Shown here: positions 18,392 to 28,634 of the stretch, piece by piece
How the letters are laid out: each line of letters begins with the position of its first letter
Position numbering within the stretch: position 1 is the first letter of the stretch
Origin: Elusimicrobia bacterium CG1_02_56_21
GTDB taxonomy: Bacteria; Elusimicrobiota; Elusimicrobia; Elusimicrobiales; UBA9959
Assembly: GCA_001871115.1 (NCBI GenBank)
Contig: MNUR01000139.1
Coordinates: 1-32,234, forward strand
Direction of reading: 5' to 3'
DNA: 32,234 bases
Made by a program: the position numbers and the translations under genes
Notes under the pieces: generated by a model
What the model was told of the DNA's origin: nothing
The model's input: only the letters and a program-made list of their open reading frames with translations
Databases searched by the model: none

Positions 18392-19039
18392 TTACTGATA
18401 TTTGATAAAGTCCTGGTCCGGCCAGTCGCCCGGGGTTCCCTGCACGGAGACAAGGCGGAGGTCCTCATTGGAGGCCGCTCCCATCTTTTTAAAGGATTCC
18501 TTAAGTTCCGTAAGCGAGATGTCTGATTTTTTTATTTTCATCAGCACTATATAGCCGGCCCCGCAGGTGGCGGCGGAAATAGGCAGCACGTAGACCCAGG
18601 CGTTGGAATGGAGCATCATTATAAGGATGGCGCAAAAGAAGGTCCAGATGGAAAGAGCGAAGCTGGCTCCTGAAAGGACATAGGCTACTATCAGGTTGTA
18701 CTCCTCGTTTTTAGAAAGCGAGAGCATGACGGCGATAAGGGCGATATTTATAAGGGTAAGGTAGAGGGAGCGTGTAACCCAGCTCTTCCAGCGGTATTTT
18801 GAGAACATAATAGCGCCGTATATAGGGTGATTAACCAGGACGGCGTCCTCATAAGTGGTTTCCGCGGCGAATTGCTGAATCTTCGGCGTTTCTCCTGCGT
18901 CCGGGTTATAGTCAAAAGATTGCTCTTCAGCCCGGGTGTTTGCCTGGCAAAAGACGGGGGAGGGGCAGAAGGCTCCGGCCACGGCCAGCGACAAAAAAAA
19001 GATAAGCGCCCAGGCACCCTGGTGTTTAGTCGGTTTCAT
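18392..19039 (-). CDS. Multi-pass membrane protein of unknown function
   Basis: 215 aa from the ATG at 19039, preceded by GGGGA. An in-frame start at 19078 exists but lacks this site. Signal peptide or first membrane helix at about 8-32 (WALIFFLSLAVAGAFC). About three more hydrophobic segments follow, near 90-110 (SLYLTLINIALIAVMLSL), 118-145 (VAYVLSGASFALSIWTFFCA) and 150-172 (YVLPISAATCGAGYIVL). The C-terminal ~40 residues are soluble and charged (LTELKESFKKMGAA). HPIYGAIMFSKYRWKSW is typical of polytopic membrane proteins that appear after secreted-protein operons, but I do not recognise the family. The start overlaps the end of the 98-aa gene by 14 bases, so the two are probably translationally coupled. 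Confidence 0.75.
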   Translation of the reverse strand: MKPTKHQGAWALIFFLSLAVAGAFCPSPVFCQANTRAEEQSFDYNPDAGETPKIQQFAAETTYEDAVLVNHPIYGAIMFSKYRWKSWVTRSLYLTLINIALIAVMLSLSKNEEYNLIVAYVLSGASFALSIWTFFCAILIMMLHSNAWVYVLPISAATCGAGYIVLMKIKKSDISLTELKESFKKMGAASNEDLRLVSVQGTPGDWPDQDFIKYQ

Positions 19040-19322
19040 CTTCCCCAAGTTTAGGCACGGAGGGTTTTGTGTCCTCATCCAGTTTGTAATACTGCTTTTT
19101 GCCCACGCGCCGCCTGGCAGGAGTGTACTGCAGGTCCCTGAGTTTCCTCTGCTGCGGTTTTGTGGTTTCTTTTTTTATTATTTTTATATTCTGGCGGACG
19201 GTTATCCGGTCGGTGAAGTGCCAGTAGGAGGAAACGAACCCCCCTATGGCGCAGGCGATGATCACCCCGGTCAGGAAATACTGCTCCCTGTCTTTGCGTA
19301 TCCAGAGGTTCCGAATATTCAC
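19026..19322 (-). CDS. Small single-pass membrane protein of unknown function
   Basis: 98 aa with a GTG start preceded by GAGGAG, which lies inside the end of the upstream 44-codon gene. One hydrophobic segment at about 16-35 (FLTGVIIACAIGGFVSSYW), then a basic region (IKIIKKETTKPQQRKLR) and an acidic end (KLGEDETD). Start GTG and the upstream stop TGA overlap as GTGA. I do not recognise the family. Predicted topology is a membrane anchor with a short charged soluble tail, possibly partnering the 215-aa membrane protein whose gene overlaps its 3' end. Confidence 0.7.
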   Translation of the reverse strand: MNIRNLWIRKDREQYFLTGVIIACAIGGFVSSYWHFTDRITVRQNIKIIKKETTKPQQRKLRDLQYTPARRRVGKKQYYKLDEDTKPSVPKLGEDETD

Positions 19323-19453
19323 TTAAGCTCCTCGAGTATGGCGGTGAGCCTGGAGATCTTCCCGGACATCTCTTCCGAGCGGGCCTGAATCTTGTCTGTC
19401 CCGGCCTTAGGCGCGGGGGGCGTGAAGGTTACATTGTAAACTTTGCTAAGCAT
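19319..19453 (-). CDS. Small 44-aa protein, unknown function
   Basis: A 44-codon frame starting ATG at 19453 and ending TGA at 19319, whose stop overlaps the GTG start of the next gene in GTGA. AAGGG lies about 5 bases before the ATG. Residues ~1-18 are polar and Pro-rich (VTFTPPAPKAG). The rest looks like an amphipathic helix (KISRLTAILEELK) that could form a small coiled coil. Support for coding comes from the coupling geometry and the ribosome-binding site; there is no recognised family. It could instead be a leader peptide controlling the two membrane proteins. Confidence 0.6.
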   Translation of the reverse strand: MLSKVYNVTFTPPAPKAGTDKIQARSEEMSGKISRLTAILEELK

Positions 19454-19486
19454 GGTGCCCTTTTTCCAGAGGCCGCGCTGATATCT

Positions 19487-19492
19487 ATTGTA
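19487..19492 (-). promoter_or_regulatory. Candidate -10 element for the three small genes
   Basis: On the minus strand this reads TACAAT, five of six matches to the -10 consensus, 33 bases before the ATG at 19453. No good -35 is visible. It is flanked by a 7-bp inverted repeat (AGGCCGC at 19470-19476, GCGGCCT at 19501-19507). Tentative. Confidence 0.3.
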
Positions 19493-19531
19493 TTAATCTT
19501 TGCGGCCTGTCCGGGAGGTAGTTTTAGTTCC

Positions 19532-20623
19532 TTAAACAAATTCGCGGAAAACGGCGTTGGAGATATAAAGGCGGTCTTCTTTGATCTTTATTCGGTTGCC
19601 GGTCTTTTCAAGAAGTCCCGCCGCCGTCAGCCGGGAGATCTCTTCGTTAAATTCTATAAATATATCGTCCGGCAGTTCAATTCCCGCGGTTTTGCGCAGG
19701 CCCAGCATTATTCTTTCGGCTTTTTTCTTCCGGCCCGGGAGGGTTTCCCTGTACTGGCAGGGGATTGCCAGCCCGGCCAGGCCGGCCTTTATATAGCCGG
19801 CGGTGTCGGCGGTATTCGCCCTGCGTTCACCGTCAATATAGGAGGCGGCGCCTGTTCCAAGCCCGAGGTAGTCCCCCTGTTCCCAGTAGTTGAGGTTGTG
19901 GATTGCTTCCTTTCCCGGGCGTGAAAAATTTGAGATCTCGTAGCGCTCAAGGCCGGCGCGCTTAAGCATTATAGCCGCGGCTTCGTACATTTCCGCCGCC
20001 GCTTCGGGCTCTTCCCTGACCCCGGCCGCGCTGAAAGGGGTATTGCCGTGAACTTCAAGCGCGTAAAGCGAAATATGTTCGGGACGAAGCTTTAAAAGCC
20101 AGTCCAAACCCGCGGTAAAATCCCCGGCCGTCTGGCCCGGCAGGCCGCACATCAGGTCGGCGTTTATATTGGTGAAGCCCGCTGTCCGCAGGGTATTAAA
20201 GGCGGCCAGGAAATCGCTCTTCATAGCTATCCTGCCCAGGGTTTTGAGCAGCTTGTCCTGGCCGGCCTGCAGGCCCAGGCTTATTCGGTTCATCCCGGTT
20301 TTTTTAAGCAGGGCGGCTTTTTCTCCGTCCAGGCTTTCCGGGTTGGCCTCAAAGGTGCTTTCCTTCAGTTTTTCCACAGGGCCGGTCAGCTTTGAAACTG
20401 CTGAAAGAAGTTCTTTCAACTGCCCGGGAGAGAGCAGGCTGGGGGTTCCTCCTCCTATATAAAGGGTGTCGAAAGTTCCCGTCAGGCCTGTATAGGCCGC
20501 GGCTTCGCCTGAGAGCGCCTCAAGGTAGCTGTCTATCCGGTCTTCTTTCCCGGCTTCGGAAGCGAAGTCGCAGTAGCCGCATTTCCTTCTGCAGAAGGGG
20601 ACATGTATGTAAAGTCCTGGCAT
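19532..20623 (-). CDS. hemW: HemW-type radical SAM protein (heme chaperone; formerly annotated as coproporphyrinogen III oxidase-like)
   Basis: 363 aa from the ATG at 20623. A TTG at 20665 would add 14 residues but lacks a clear ribosome-binding site, and the family begins very close to LYIHVPFC. The radical SAM cluster motif is CRRKCGYCDF (CxxxCxxC) at about residues 10-16, followed by YIGGGTPSLL, TFEANPESL, RISLGLQAG, ADLMCGLPGQT, SLYALEVHGNTP, YEISNFSRPG and NYWEQGDYLGLGTGAAS, all characteristic of HemW rather than oxygen-independent HemN. HemW binds heme and helps insert it into membrane heme proteins. Length fits the family (about 370-380). It lies between the slipin terminator and the small membrane-protein genes, with no obvious functional link to either. 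Confidence 0.9.
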   Translation of the reverse strand: MPGLYIHVPFCRRKCGYCDFASEAGKEDRIDSYLEALSGEAAAYTGLTGTFDTLYIGGGTPSLLSPGQLKELLSAVSKLTGPVEKLKESTFEANPESLDGEKAALLKKTGMNRISLGLQAGQDKLLKTLGRIAMKSDFLAAFNTLRTAGFTNINADLMCGLPGQTAGDFTAGLDWLLKLRPEHISLYALEVHGNTPFSAAGVREEPEAAAEMYEAAAIMLKRAGLERYEISNFSRPGKEAIHNLNYWEQGDYLGLGTGAASYIDGERRANTADTAGYIKAGLAGLAIPCQYRETLPGRKKKAERIMLGLRKTAGIELPDDIFIEFNEEISRLTAAGLLEKTGNRIKIKEDRLYISNAVFREFV

Positions 20624-20671
20624 ATCAGTTCCCGGGCCGGGGAGAAGGTAACTCGCCTGCTTCAAATAGAA

Positions 20672-20696
20672 CCGGCCCGGGTTTAAACCGGGCCGG
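20672..20696 (-). terminator. GC-rich hairpin, likely terminator of the slipin gene
   Basis: CCGGCCCGG (20672-20680) pairs perfectly with CCGGGCCGG (20688-20696) across GTTTAAA. On the minus strand it is followed by TTCTATTTG, a weak T-rich tail. It starts 20 bases after the slipin stop and lies before the hemW start. Confidence 0.6.
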
Positions 20697-20715
20697 CGCA
20701 GCCAATCAGCCTGTG

Positions 20716-21459
20716 TTAAGCCTTGCGTGTATCCAGGAACATTTTTACAAGGTCCATGGGCACGGGGAAGATGATCGTGGAGTTGTTCTCCGTGGATATC
20801 TCTGTAAGGGTCTGCAGGTAGCGCAGCTGTATAGCCGCGGGGTTAACGGCCATGATGGCCGCCGCGTCGGAAAGCTTCTGGGCCGCCTGGAATTCACCTT
20901 CGGCGTGAATGACCTTTGCGCGGCGCTCGCGCTCCGCTTCGGCCTGCTTGGCTATAGCGCGCTGCATTTCCTGCGGCAGGTCCACGTTCTTGACCTCTAC
21001 GCTGGAGATCTTTATGCCCCAGGGCTCGGTGTGCAGGTCGAGTATTTCCTGGAGGTTTTTGTTTATCTTGTCGCGGTTGGCGAGCAGGTCGTCGAGCTCC
21101 TGCTGGCCGAGCACGCTGCGCAGCGTGGTCTGGGCGAGCTGGCTGGTGGCGTACATGAAGTTTTCAACGTTCAGTACGGCGGCCTGGGGGTTTACCACCC
21201 GGAAATAAATAACGGCGTTAACTTTTACCGAGATATTATCCCGGGTAATGACGTCCTGGGGGGGCACGTCGAGGACTACTACGCGCGTGCTCATCCGGAA
21301 TAACTGCTGCACTCCGGGAATAAGAACTATAAGCCCCGGGCCTTTTACCCCGGTAAAGCGGCCGAAAGTGAGAGTGACGCCGCGCTCATATTCATTAAGA
21401 ACTTTGATGCTGGCGAAAAGAAGTACAACGATAATAATAATTAAAGGCGTTAATGCCAT
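20716..21459 (-). CDS. Slipin / stomatin-like (SPFH/Band 7) membrane protein
   Basis: 247 aa. One N-terminal membrane helix (about 4-20, [17 protein letters not shown]) then a Band 7/SPFH domain: [12 protein letters not shown] start ([15 protein letters not shown]), [45 protein letters not shown]. The helical C-terminal region contains [25 protein letters not shown], characteristic of bacterial slipins. GGAG sits about 8 bases before the ATG. Slipins form oligomeric scaffolds in membrane microdomains. Most bacterial slipin genes sit next to an NfeD-type protease-like gene; none is seen here. The gene is divergent from nusB. Confidence 0.9.
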   Translation of the reverse strand: MALTPLIIIIVVLLFASIKVLNEYERGVTLTFGRFTGVKGPGLIVLIPGVQQLFRMSTRVVVLDVPPQDVITRDNISVKVNAVIYFRVVNPQAAVLNVENFMYATSQLAQTTLRSVLGQQELDDLLANRDKINKNLQEILDLHTEPWGIKISSVEVKNVDLPQEMQRAIAKQAEAERERRAKVIHAEGEFQAAQKLSDAAAIMAVNPAAIQLRYLQTLTEISTENNSTIIFPVPMDLVKMFLDTRKA

Positions 21460-21657
21460 CTTGAATCTCCAAACCGCAGTTTTGCTTTCAAGGAAAGTCT
21501 ACAAAAGAAAGCGGTGTAAAGCCAATAGGGGTGGCATTTAAAGTTCCTGGGCGGAAACAGCCTGAGGCCGGACCGGGGAAAGCTGAATTGCGCCGGCTTA
21601 ATTTATTTTGCACAGGGAACACCGGTTCTCTCTTCCCATCACCCGCCGCAAATTTTG

Positions 21658-21663
21658 TATGAT
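21658..21663 (+). promoter_or_regulatory. Candidate -10 element of the nusB-ligA operon
   Basis: TATGAT, five of six matches to the -10 consensus, 22 bases before the nusB ATG. The AAGAAGG ribosome-binding site (21669-21675) follows. No convincing -35 is visible upstream, so this is weak support. Confidence 0.35.
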
Positions 21664-21684
21664 ATATTAAGAAGGTCTTTAACT

Positions 21685-24131
<2,447 letters not shown>

Positions 24132-24199
24132 AAAAGATTTATTTATCCCGCTCCTGCTTGTTAATTCTCAGGGCCTTTAATTAGTGACCTTTGACTCTT

Positions 24200-25699
24200 A
24201 TGGATAAAACAGCCTATCTAAGCGTTTATGACAAGACGGGAGTGGAGGATTTCTCCAGGGGCCTTGAGGCGCTGGGCTTTGCTATTTACGCCTCTGGTTC
24301 TACCTGTAAACTCCTGTCGGAAGCCGGTATAGAGGCTGAAGAGGTCCGCTATTCTCCGCCGGTGCCCTACGGCGTTCTTAAGTCTCTATCGGGGCGCTTT
24401 CCCGCTATTTCCGGGAACGGCGTTGAGCTGCCGCGGTTTTATGTGGTGGCCGCCAATCTCTACCCTATAGCCAGCATAGTGGAACAGGACGATTTTGCCA
24501 TAGGAGAGCTTTCTAATTACCTGGACCAGGCCAACTCAGCCGTGCTGCGGGCCGCGGCCCGGGATTTTGAGAACGTGATAACAGTTTCCAGCCCGGCGGA
24601 CTACGGGCCTGTGCTGCGCTCTCTTAAGGAAGACGGCGGCCTGGAACCGGAGATGAAAAAACAGCTGGCAGCCAAAGCCTGGCAGTACCAGGCCGCTTAT
24701 GACGCTACGGTAGCGCAGTATCTTTCCGAAACCGGGAACCTGCTGGGCGACGAAGTTGTGATGAGCCTTAAGAAAGTTTCCGACCTGGAATACGGAGAGA
24801 ACCGTCACCAGAAAGCCGCTTTTTACGCCCTCAGCGGCGCCCGTCCGCGCGGTCTCAACGCCGCCAGGATCCTTTCCGGACCGGGACTTAACCTTAACCA
24901 TTATCTTGATCTTGACGCCGCTTTCGAGCTGGCTCTTGAATTCGAAGAGTCTGTCTGCGCTATTTCAAAGCACGACAGGCCCGTGGGGGTCTGCGCCTCT
25001 CCCACCCAGGCGGAAAGCCTGCGGGGAGCTTTAATGAGCGACCCGGCCGGTGCGGTCGGCGGAACCGCAGCTTTTAACCGCCAGGTAGAGACTGAAACAG
25101 CGGAAGTGCTTGCCGAAACTTTTATAGAGAGCGTGGTAGCCCCGGGTTACAGCCCGGAGGCGCTTAAAATATTGAGGGCCAAACAAGGTCTGCGGGTTCT
25201 GTCCCTTTCGGCCCCGGTACTGTCCCCTTATGAGGTGGAGCTGCGTTCCGTGTCCGGCGGGGTCCTTATAGAGGCCAAGGACAACAGGCTTTTTGTAACC
25301 GAACCTTCCTGCGTCACCAGGCGCAAGCCTTCGGAGGCCGAAATGCGGTCGCTGCTCCTGGCCTGGAAAACCGTCAAGTACGCTAAAACCTATTCCGTAG
25401 CCTTTTCCGAAGGGCAGAGCACCGTGGCCCTCAGCGCTTCCGAGAGTTCCAGTTACGACGCGGTAAGAAGCGCCCAGTGGAAGATGCGGGACAAGCGGTC
25501 TATCCTGCCGGGTTCCGGCCCGCTGGTAATGGCCGCCGACGCGGCCCTGCCGCTTAAAACCCTGCAGGCGGCCCTGGCCGGCGGGATAAGCGCCGTAATA
25601 CAGCCCGGCGGCTGGCAGGATGACGAAGACTGCGTCCGGCTCTGCGACTCCAAGAACGCCGCCATGCTCTTCGCCGGCATCCGCCACTTCAGGCACTGA
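24200..25699 (+). CDS. PurH-like protein with eroded catalytic motifs (divergent IMP cyclohydrolase / AICAR transformylase)
   Basis: 499 aa from the ATG at 24200 (a TTG three codons earlier has no clear site either). Homology to bifunctional PurH runs end to end: SVYDKTGVEDFSRGLEALGF, ANLYPI (86-90), YGENRHQKAAF (198-), LRSVSGGVLIE, VTRRKPSEAEMRSLLLAWKTVK, ISAVIQPGG and the terminal GIRHFRH. Several conserved motifs are changed, however. The usual GGRVKTLHPxxHGG is replaced around 57-72 (PYGVLKSLSGRFPAIS), DIGGP by LDQAN (108-112), RAAAKN by RAAARD, KHANPCG by KHDRPVG (257-263; the Lys and His remain) and GQxSRVDS by SESSSYDA (414-421). The frame is intact, so this is not a decayed pseudogene. 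It is either a very divergent PurH or a paralogue with reduced, single or new activity. No other pur gene is adjacent. Confidence 0.85.
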   Translation: MDKTAYLSVYDKTGVEDFSRGLEALGFAIYASGSTCKLLSEAGIEAEEVRYSPPVPYGVLKSLSGRFPAISGNGVELPRFYVVAANLYPIASIVEQDDFAIGELSNYLDQANSAVLRAAARDFENVITVSSPADYGPVLRSLKEDGGLEPEMKKQLAAKAWQYQAAYDATVAQYLSETGNLLGDEVVMSLKKVSDLEYGENRHQKAAFYALSGARPRGLNAARILSGPGLNLNHYLDLDAAFELALEFEESVCAISKHDRPVGVCASPTQAESLRGALMSDPAGAVGGTAAFNRQVETETAEVLAETFIESVVAPGYSPEALKILRAKQGLRVLSLSAPVLSPYEVELRSVSGGVLIEAKDNRLFVTEPSCVTRRKPSEAEMRSLLLAWKTVKYAKTYSVAFSEGQSTVALSASESSSYDAVRSAQWKMRDKRSILPGSGPLVMAADAALPLKTLQAALAGGISAVIQPGGWQDDEDCVRLCDSKNAAMLFAGIRHFRH

Positions 25700-25841
25700 A
25701 GCCTCCCCAAAGAGACATAAACCCTTAATCGAGATAATGAAGACCCGGCCGGTTTCTGGCCGCTCGATGAGCATAGCTCCTGGAAATATCAGGAATTGCT
25801 CCTACGGGAGGGGAAGAAGGCGGGGGGACTGAAGATAAAAG

Positions 25842-25912
25842 CGCTTACGTTTCCTGCAATTTGATCTTAAGGGGAATTGCAGACAATCGCTTTATGTTTC
25901 CTGAAATTAAAT
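25842..25912 (+). promoter_or_regulatory. Direct and inverted repeats upstream of glnS
   Basis: Two copies of a ~24-base sequence with core GTTTCCTG-AATT lie at 25842-25865 and 25888-25912, 46 bases apart. The first copy also forms an 8-bp inverted repeat with the spacer (CTGCAATT 25854-25861, AATTGCAG 25875-25882). The second copy covers where a -35 would sit for the TATAAT at 25916. This layout fits a pair of operator sites or a regulatory RNA leader. No regulator is known. Confidence 0.4.
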
Positions 25913-25915
25913 TGT

Positions 25916-25921
25916 TATAAT
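25916..25921 (+). promoter_or_regulatory. Consensus -10 (TATAAT) five bases before the glnS start
   Basis: Perfect TATAAT ends five bases before the ATG at 25927. Initiation about 6-7 bases downstream would fall on the start codon, and no ribosome-binding site precedes it. The -35 region is weak. This suggests a leaderless glnS transcript. Confidence 0.45.
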
Positions 25922-25926
25922 TTTAT

Positions 25927-27621
25927 ATGGAAATTCCGGAACCTAAATCCAATTTTATACGTGAAATTATAGATGCCGACCTCGCTTCAGGCAAGTTCGG
26001 GGGGCGCGTGCATACCCGCTTTCCGCCGGAACCCAACGGTTACCTGCATATAGGCCACGCCAAGTCCATCTGCCTTAATTCCGGTCTCGCCAGGGACTAT
26101 AAAGGCAAATTCAACCTCCGCTTCGACGATACCAACCCTTCAAAGGAAGAGCAGGAATACGTGGATTCCATAGTAGAGGACGTGAAATGGCTGGGCGGTG
26201 ATTTTGAGGACCGTATCCTTTTCGCTTCCGACTATTTCCAGGCAATGTATGACTGGGCCATGAAGCTGGTTAAAGACGGGAAAGCCTATGTCTGCGACCT
26301 TACTCCGGAAGAGATGCGCCGTCACCGCGGAACCCCCTCCGAACCCGGCAAAGACAGCCCTTTCCGCAGCCGCTCCATAGAGGAAAACGCCGCTCTGTTC
26401 GAGCGCATGCGCAAAGGCGAGCTGCCGGACGGCTCCTGCGTTCTGCGCGCCAAGATAGACATGGCCCATCCCAACCTGACCATGCGGGACCCGGTAATGT
26501 ACCGGATACTTCACGCCGACCATCACCGGCAGGGCAAGGCTTGGTGCATCTATCCTATGTACGACTGGGCGCACGGCCTTGAGGATTCAATAGAGCGGGT
26601 AACCCACTCTATCTGCACGCTGGAATTTGAGAATCACCGCCCGCTTTACGACTGGTTCCTGGACGCGCTGGGTATCTACCATCCGCAGCAGATAGAGTTC
26701 GCGCGCCTGAACCTCAGCAATACCGTGCTCAGCAAGCGCAAACTGCTCGAACTGGTGAGGGATAACCATGTCAGCGGCTGGGACGATCCCCGGATGCCGA
26801 CTATTTCCGGTTTGCGCCGCAGGGGTTATACAGCCTCTTCGATCCGCGCTTTTTGTGCCGATATCGGCGTAGCCAGGTTCAACAGCATAGTGGATATCTG
26901 GGTGCTTGAGAACGCCATACGCAATGAACTGAACAGGACCGCGCCTCGCTTTATGGCGGTACTCCGGCCGCTTAAGATAGTCATCGATAATTATCCGCAG
27001 GACCAGGTGGAGGAGATGGAGGCCGTCAATAACCCCGGCGACCCCGAAGCCGGAACCCGCAAGGTCCCTTTTTCCCGGGAACTTTATATAGAGCAGGACG
27101 ACTTTAAGGAAGTTCCGCCCCCGAAGTTTTTCCGTATGACCCCCGGCCAGGAGGTGCGCCTCCGCTCGGCTTATATAGTAAGATGCGGAAGTGTGGTAAA
27201 GGACGCCGCCGGGAATGTAACGGAAGTGCATTGCACCTATGACCCGGCCACGCGCGGAGGGGATGCTCCCGACGGCCGTAAGATAAAGGGAACTATTCAC
27301 TGGGTTTCGGCCGCTCACGCTTTCCCTGCCCGGGTGCGGCTCTATGATGCGCTGTTCACCAAGCGCGACCCGGACGACGTAGAGGAAGGTCATGATTATA
27401 AAGAGAACATGAACCCCGGTTCTCTTGAGGTCATAGACAGCGCTTATTGCGAGCCGGCATTGAAGGACGCCGCCGCCGGAACGCGGGTGCAGTTTGAAAG
27501 GCTCGGCTACTTCTTTGCCGATCCCAAGGATTCCGGGCCGGGCGCCCCGGTGTTCAACCGCACGGTTACTCTTAAGGATACCTGGGCGAAGATAGCGCAA
27601 AAAAAACCGTCAGCGAAGTGA
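25927..27621 (+). CDS. glnS: Glutamine-tRNA ligase (GlnRS)
   Basis: 564 aa, normal length. Class I synthetase: [17 protein letters not shown] with HIGH at 41-44, [30 protein letters not shown] with the KMSKS-equivalent LSKRK at 268-272, and the C-terminal anticodon-binding beta-barrels ([30 protein letters not shown]). It charges tRNA-Gln with glutamine directly, so this organism need not rely only on the Glu-tRNA amidotransferase route. Bacterial GlnRS is considered of eukaryotic origin by ancient transfer. The ATG has no upstream ribosome-binding site. The nadK start is three bases after the stop. Confidence 0.98.
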   Translation: MEIPEPKSNFIREIIDADLASGKFGGRVHTRFPPEPNGYLHIGHAKSICLNSGLARDYKGKFNLRFDDTNPSKEEQEYVDSIVEDVKWLGGDFEDRILFASDYFQAMYDWAMKLVKDGKAYVCDLTPEEMRRHRGTPSEPGKDSPFRSRSIEENAALFERMRKGELPDGSCVLRAKIDMAHPNLTMRDPVMYRILHADHHRQGKAWCIYPMYDWAHGLEDSIERVTHSICTLEFENHRPLYDWFLDALGIYHPQQIEFARLNLSNTVLSKRKLLELVRDNHVSGWDDPRMPTISGLRRRGYTASSIRAFCADIGVARFNSIVDIWVLENAIRNELNRTAPRFMAVLRPLKIVIDNYPQDQVEEMEAVNNPGDPEAGTRKVPFSRELYIEQDDFKEVPPPKFFRMTPGQEVRLRSAYIVRCGSVVKDAAGNVTEVHCTYDPATRGGDAPDGRKIKGTIHWVSAAHAFPARVRLYDALFTKRDPDDVEEGHDYKENMNPGSLEVIDSAYCEPALKDAAAGTRVQFERLGYFFADPKDSGPGAPVFNRTVTLKDTWAKIAQKKPSAK

Positions 27622-27624
27622 ATT

Positions 27625-28467
27625 ATGAAAAAAATAAAAAGCGTAGTCCTTTTTTATAATTCTGAAAGGCGCAAAGCCCTGGATTACGCTGCCGCTATAG
27701 AGCGGCGGCTGAAACTGGGCGGAGCGAAGGTTCTCAGGATCTGCGTCAACGACGCCTGTGCCGATTTAAAAACCGCCGATGCAGCCGTGGCCGTAGGCGG
27801 CGACGGCACGGTGCTTTACGCCGCCAGGCATGTTATAAAGCGCGGCATGCCCGTCCTGGGTATAAACGCGGGGGGGCTGGGGTTCCTCAGCGGGATAGAA
27901 CAGAAGGAGTTTCTCAAGAGCGCCGGCCTTTTTCTGGCCGGCGGGTTCAGGAAAATAAAGCGCAGCCTGCTCTCGGTCAGCGTGACCCGCGGGCGCAAAA
28001 CTATTTTCGGCCCTCTACCCGCGCTCAATGACTGCGTGATCCGCAGCCCGGAGGCGCGCGCTTTTACGCTGCGGGCTTCATTCGGATGCCAGTTCCTTTC
28101 GGAGTACTTCGGGGACGGGCTTATAATTTCCACTCCCAGCGGTTCTACCGCCTACAGCCTGGCGGCTTCCGGGCCGATAGTGATGCCTGAGCTGGAGGTT
28201 TTCCTTCTTTCCCCCATCTGCCCGCATACCCTGACCCACCGTCCTATAGTGCTTTCCGCCAAAGAGGAGCTTAAAGTGTCGGTGCTGGGAGGGCGTCCAG
28301 GTCCGCAGGCTATGTCGCTCGCCATAGACGGCCAGGAAAATTTCCCCCTGGAGCCGGGAGACTTCGTAGCGGTACGCAGGCATCCCCGCAGTTTTGAAAT
28401 GCTGGCTCCGGCGGGCTTTTCCTATTTTGACATCCTTCGCCGGAAACTGAGCTGGGGAGAGAGATAG
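27625..28467 (+). CDS. nadK: NAD kinase
   Basis: 280 aa. The family signature GGDGT is at 58-62, GINAGGLGFLSG at 79-90 and DGLIISTPSGSTAYSLAASGPIV near 165-187, followed by CPHTLTHRPIVL and SLAIDGQENFPLEPGD. It phosphorylates NAD to NADP. Length and motif order are typical, with no missing key residue. Starts three bases after the glnS stop; its ribosome-binding site would lie in the glnS 3' end (GCGAAGTGA). The first ~30 residues are poorly conserved in the family and give no further clues. Confidence 0.96.
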   Translation: MKKIKSVVLFYNSERRKALDYAAAIERRLKLGGAKVLRICVNDACADLKTADAAVAVGGDGTVLYAARHVIKRGMPVLGINAGGLGFLSGIEQKEFLKSAGLFLAGGFRKIKRSLLSVSVTRGRKTIFGPLPALNDCVIRSPEARAFTLRASFGCQFLSEYFGDGLIISTPSGSTAYSLAASGPIVMPELEVFLLSPICPHTLTHRPIVLSAKEELKVSVLGGRPGPQAMSLAIDGQENFPLEPGDFVAVRRHPRSFEMLAPAGFSYFDILRRKLSWGER

Positions 28468-28472
28468 GGGAA

Positions 28473-28549
28473 GCGGGGCCTGTCAGGGATTTTGCCCCGC
28501 GAACCCCGGAAGAAGGAAACCGTTGCGCGGTTTCCCCCCGCCGGGGAAA
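28473..28549 (+). other. Cluster of hairpins between nadK and recN, including two mutually exclusive ones
   Basis: GCGGGGC (28473-28479) pairs with GCCCCGC (28494-28500) right after the nadK stop. GGAAACCG (28515-28522) pairs with CGGTTTCC (28528-28535), but TTTCCCC (28531-28537) also pairs with GGGGAAA (28543-28549), so the last two cannot form together. No T-run follows any of them. The rest of the spacer up to recN is GC-rich, also palindrome-rich (CCCCGG repeats), with no gene seen. Confidence 0.45.
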
Positions 28550-28634
28550 TTATGCCGGGGCCCCCTTTCCCCAAAGAGTTCGCGAAGCAAACCCCGGCCG
28601 CCCGCAAAGCAATGGGAACTGAGAGAATAGGGAC

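Noticed and set aside
20392..21303. 303-codon plus-strand frame across slipin and hemW
   Set aside because: It spans two recognised minus-strand genes and the terminator between them, so it is a shadow.
25745..25762. CGGCC...GGCCG inverted repeat after the PurH-like gene as its terminator
   Set aside because: Only five base pairs, a 7-base loop and no T-run; too weak to call.
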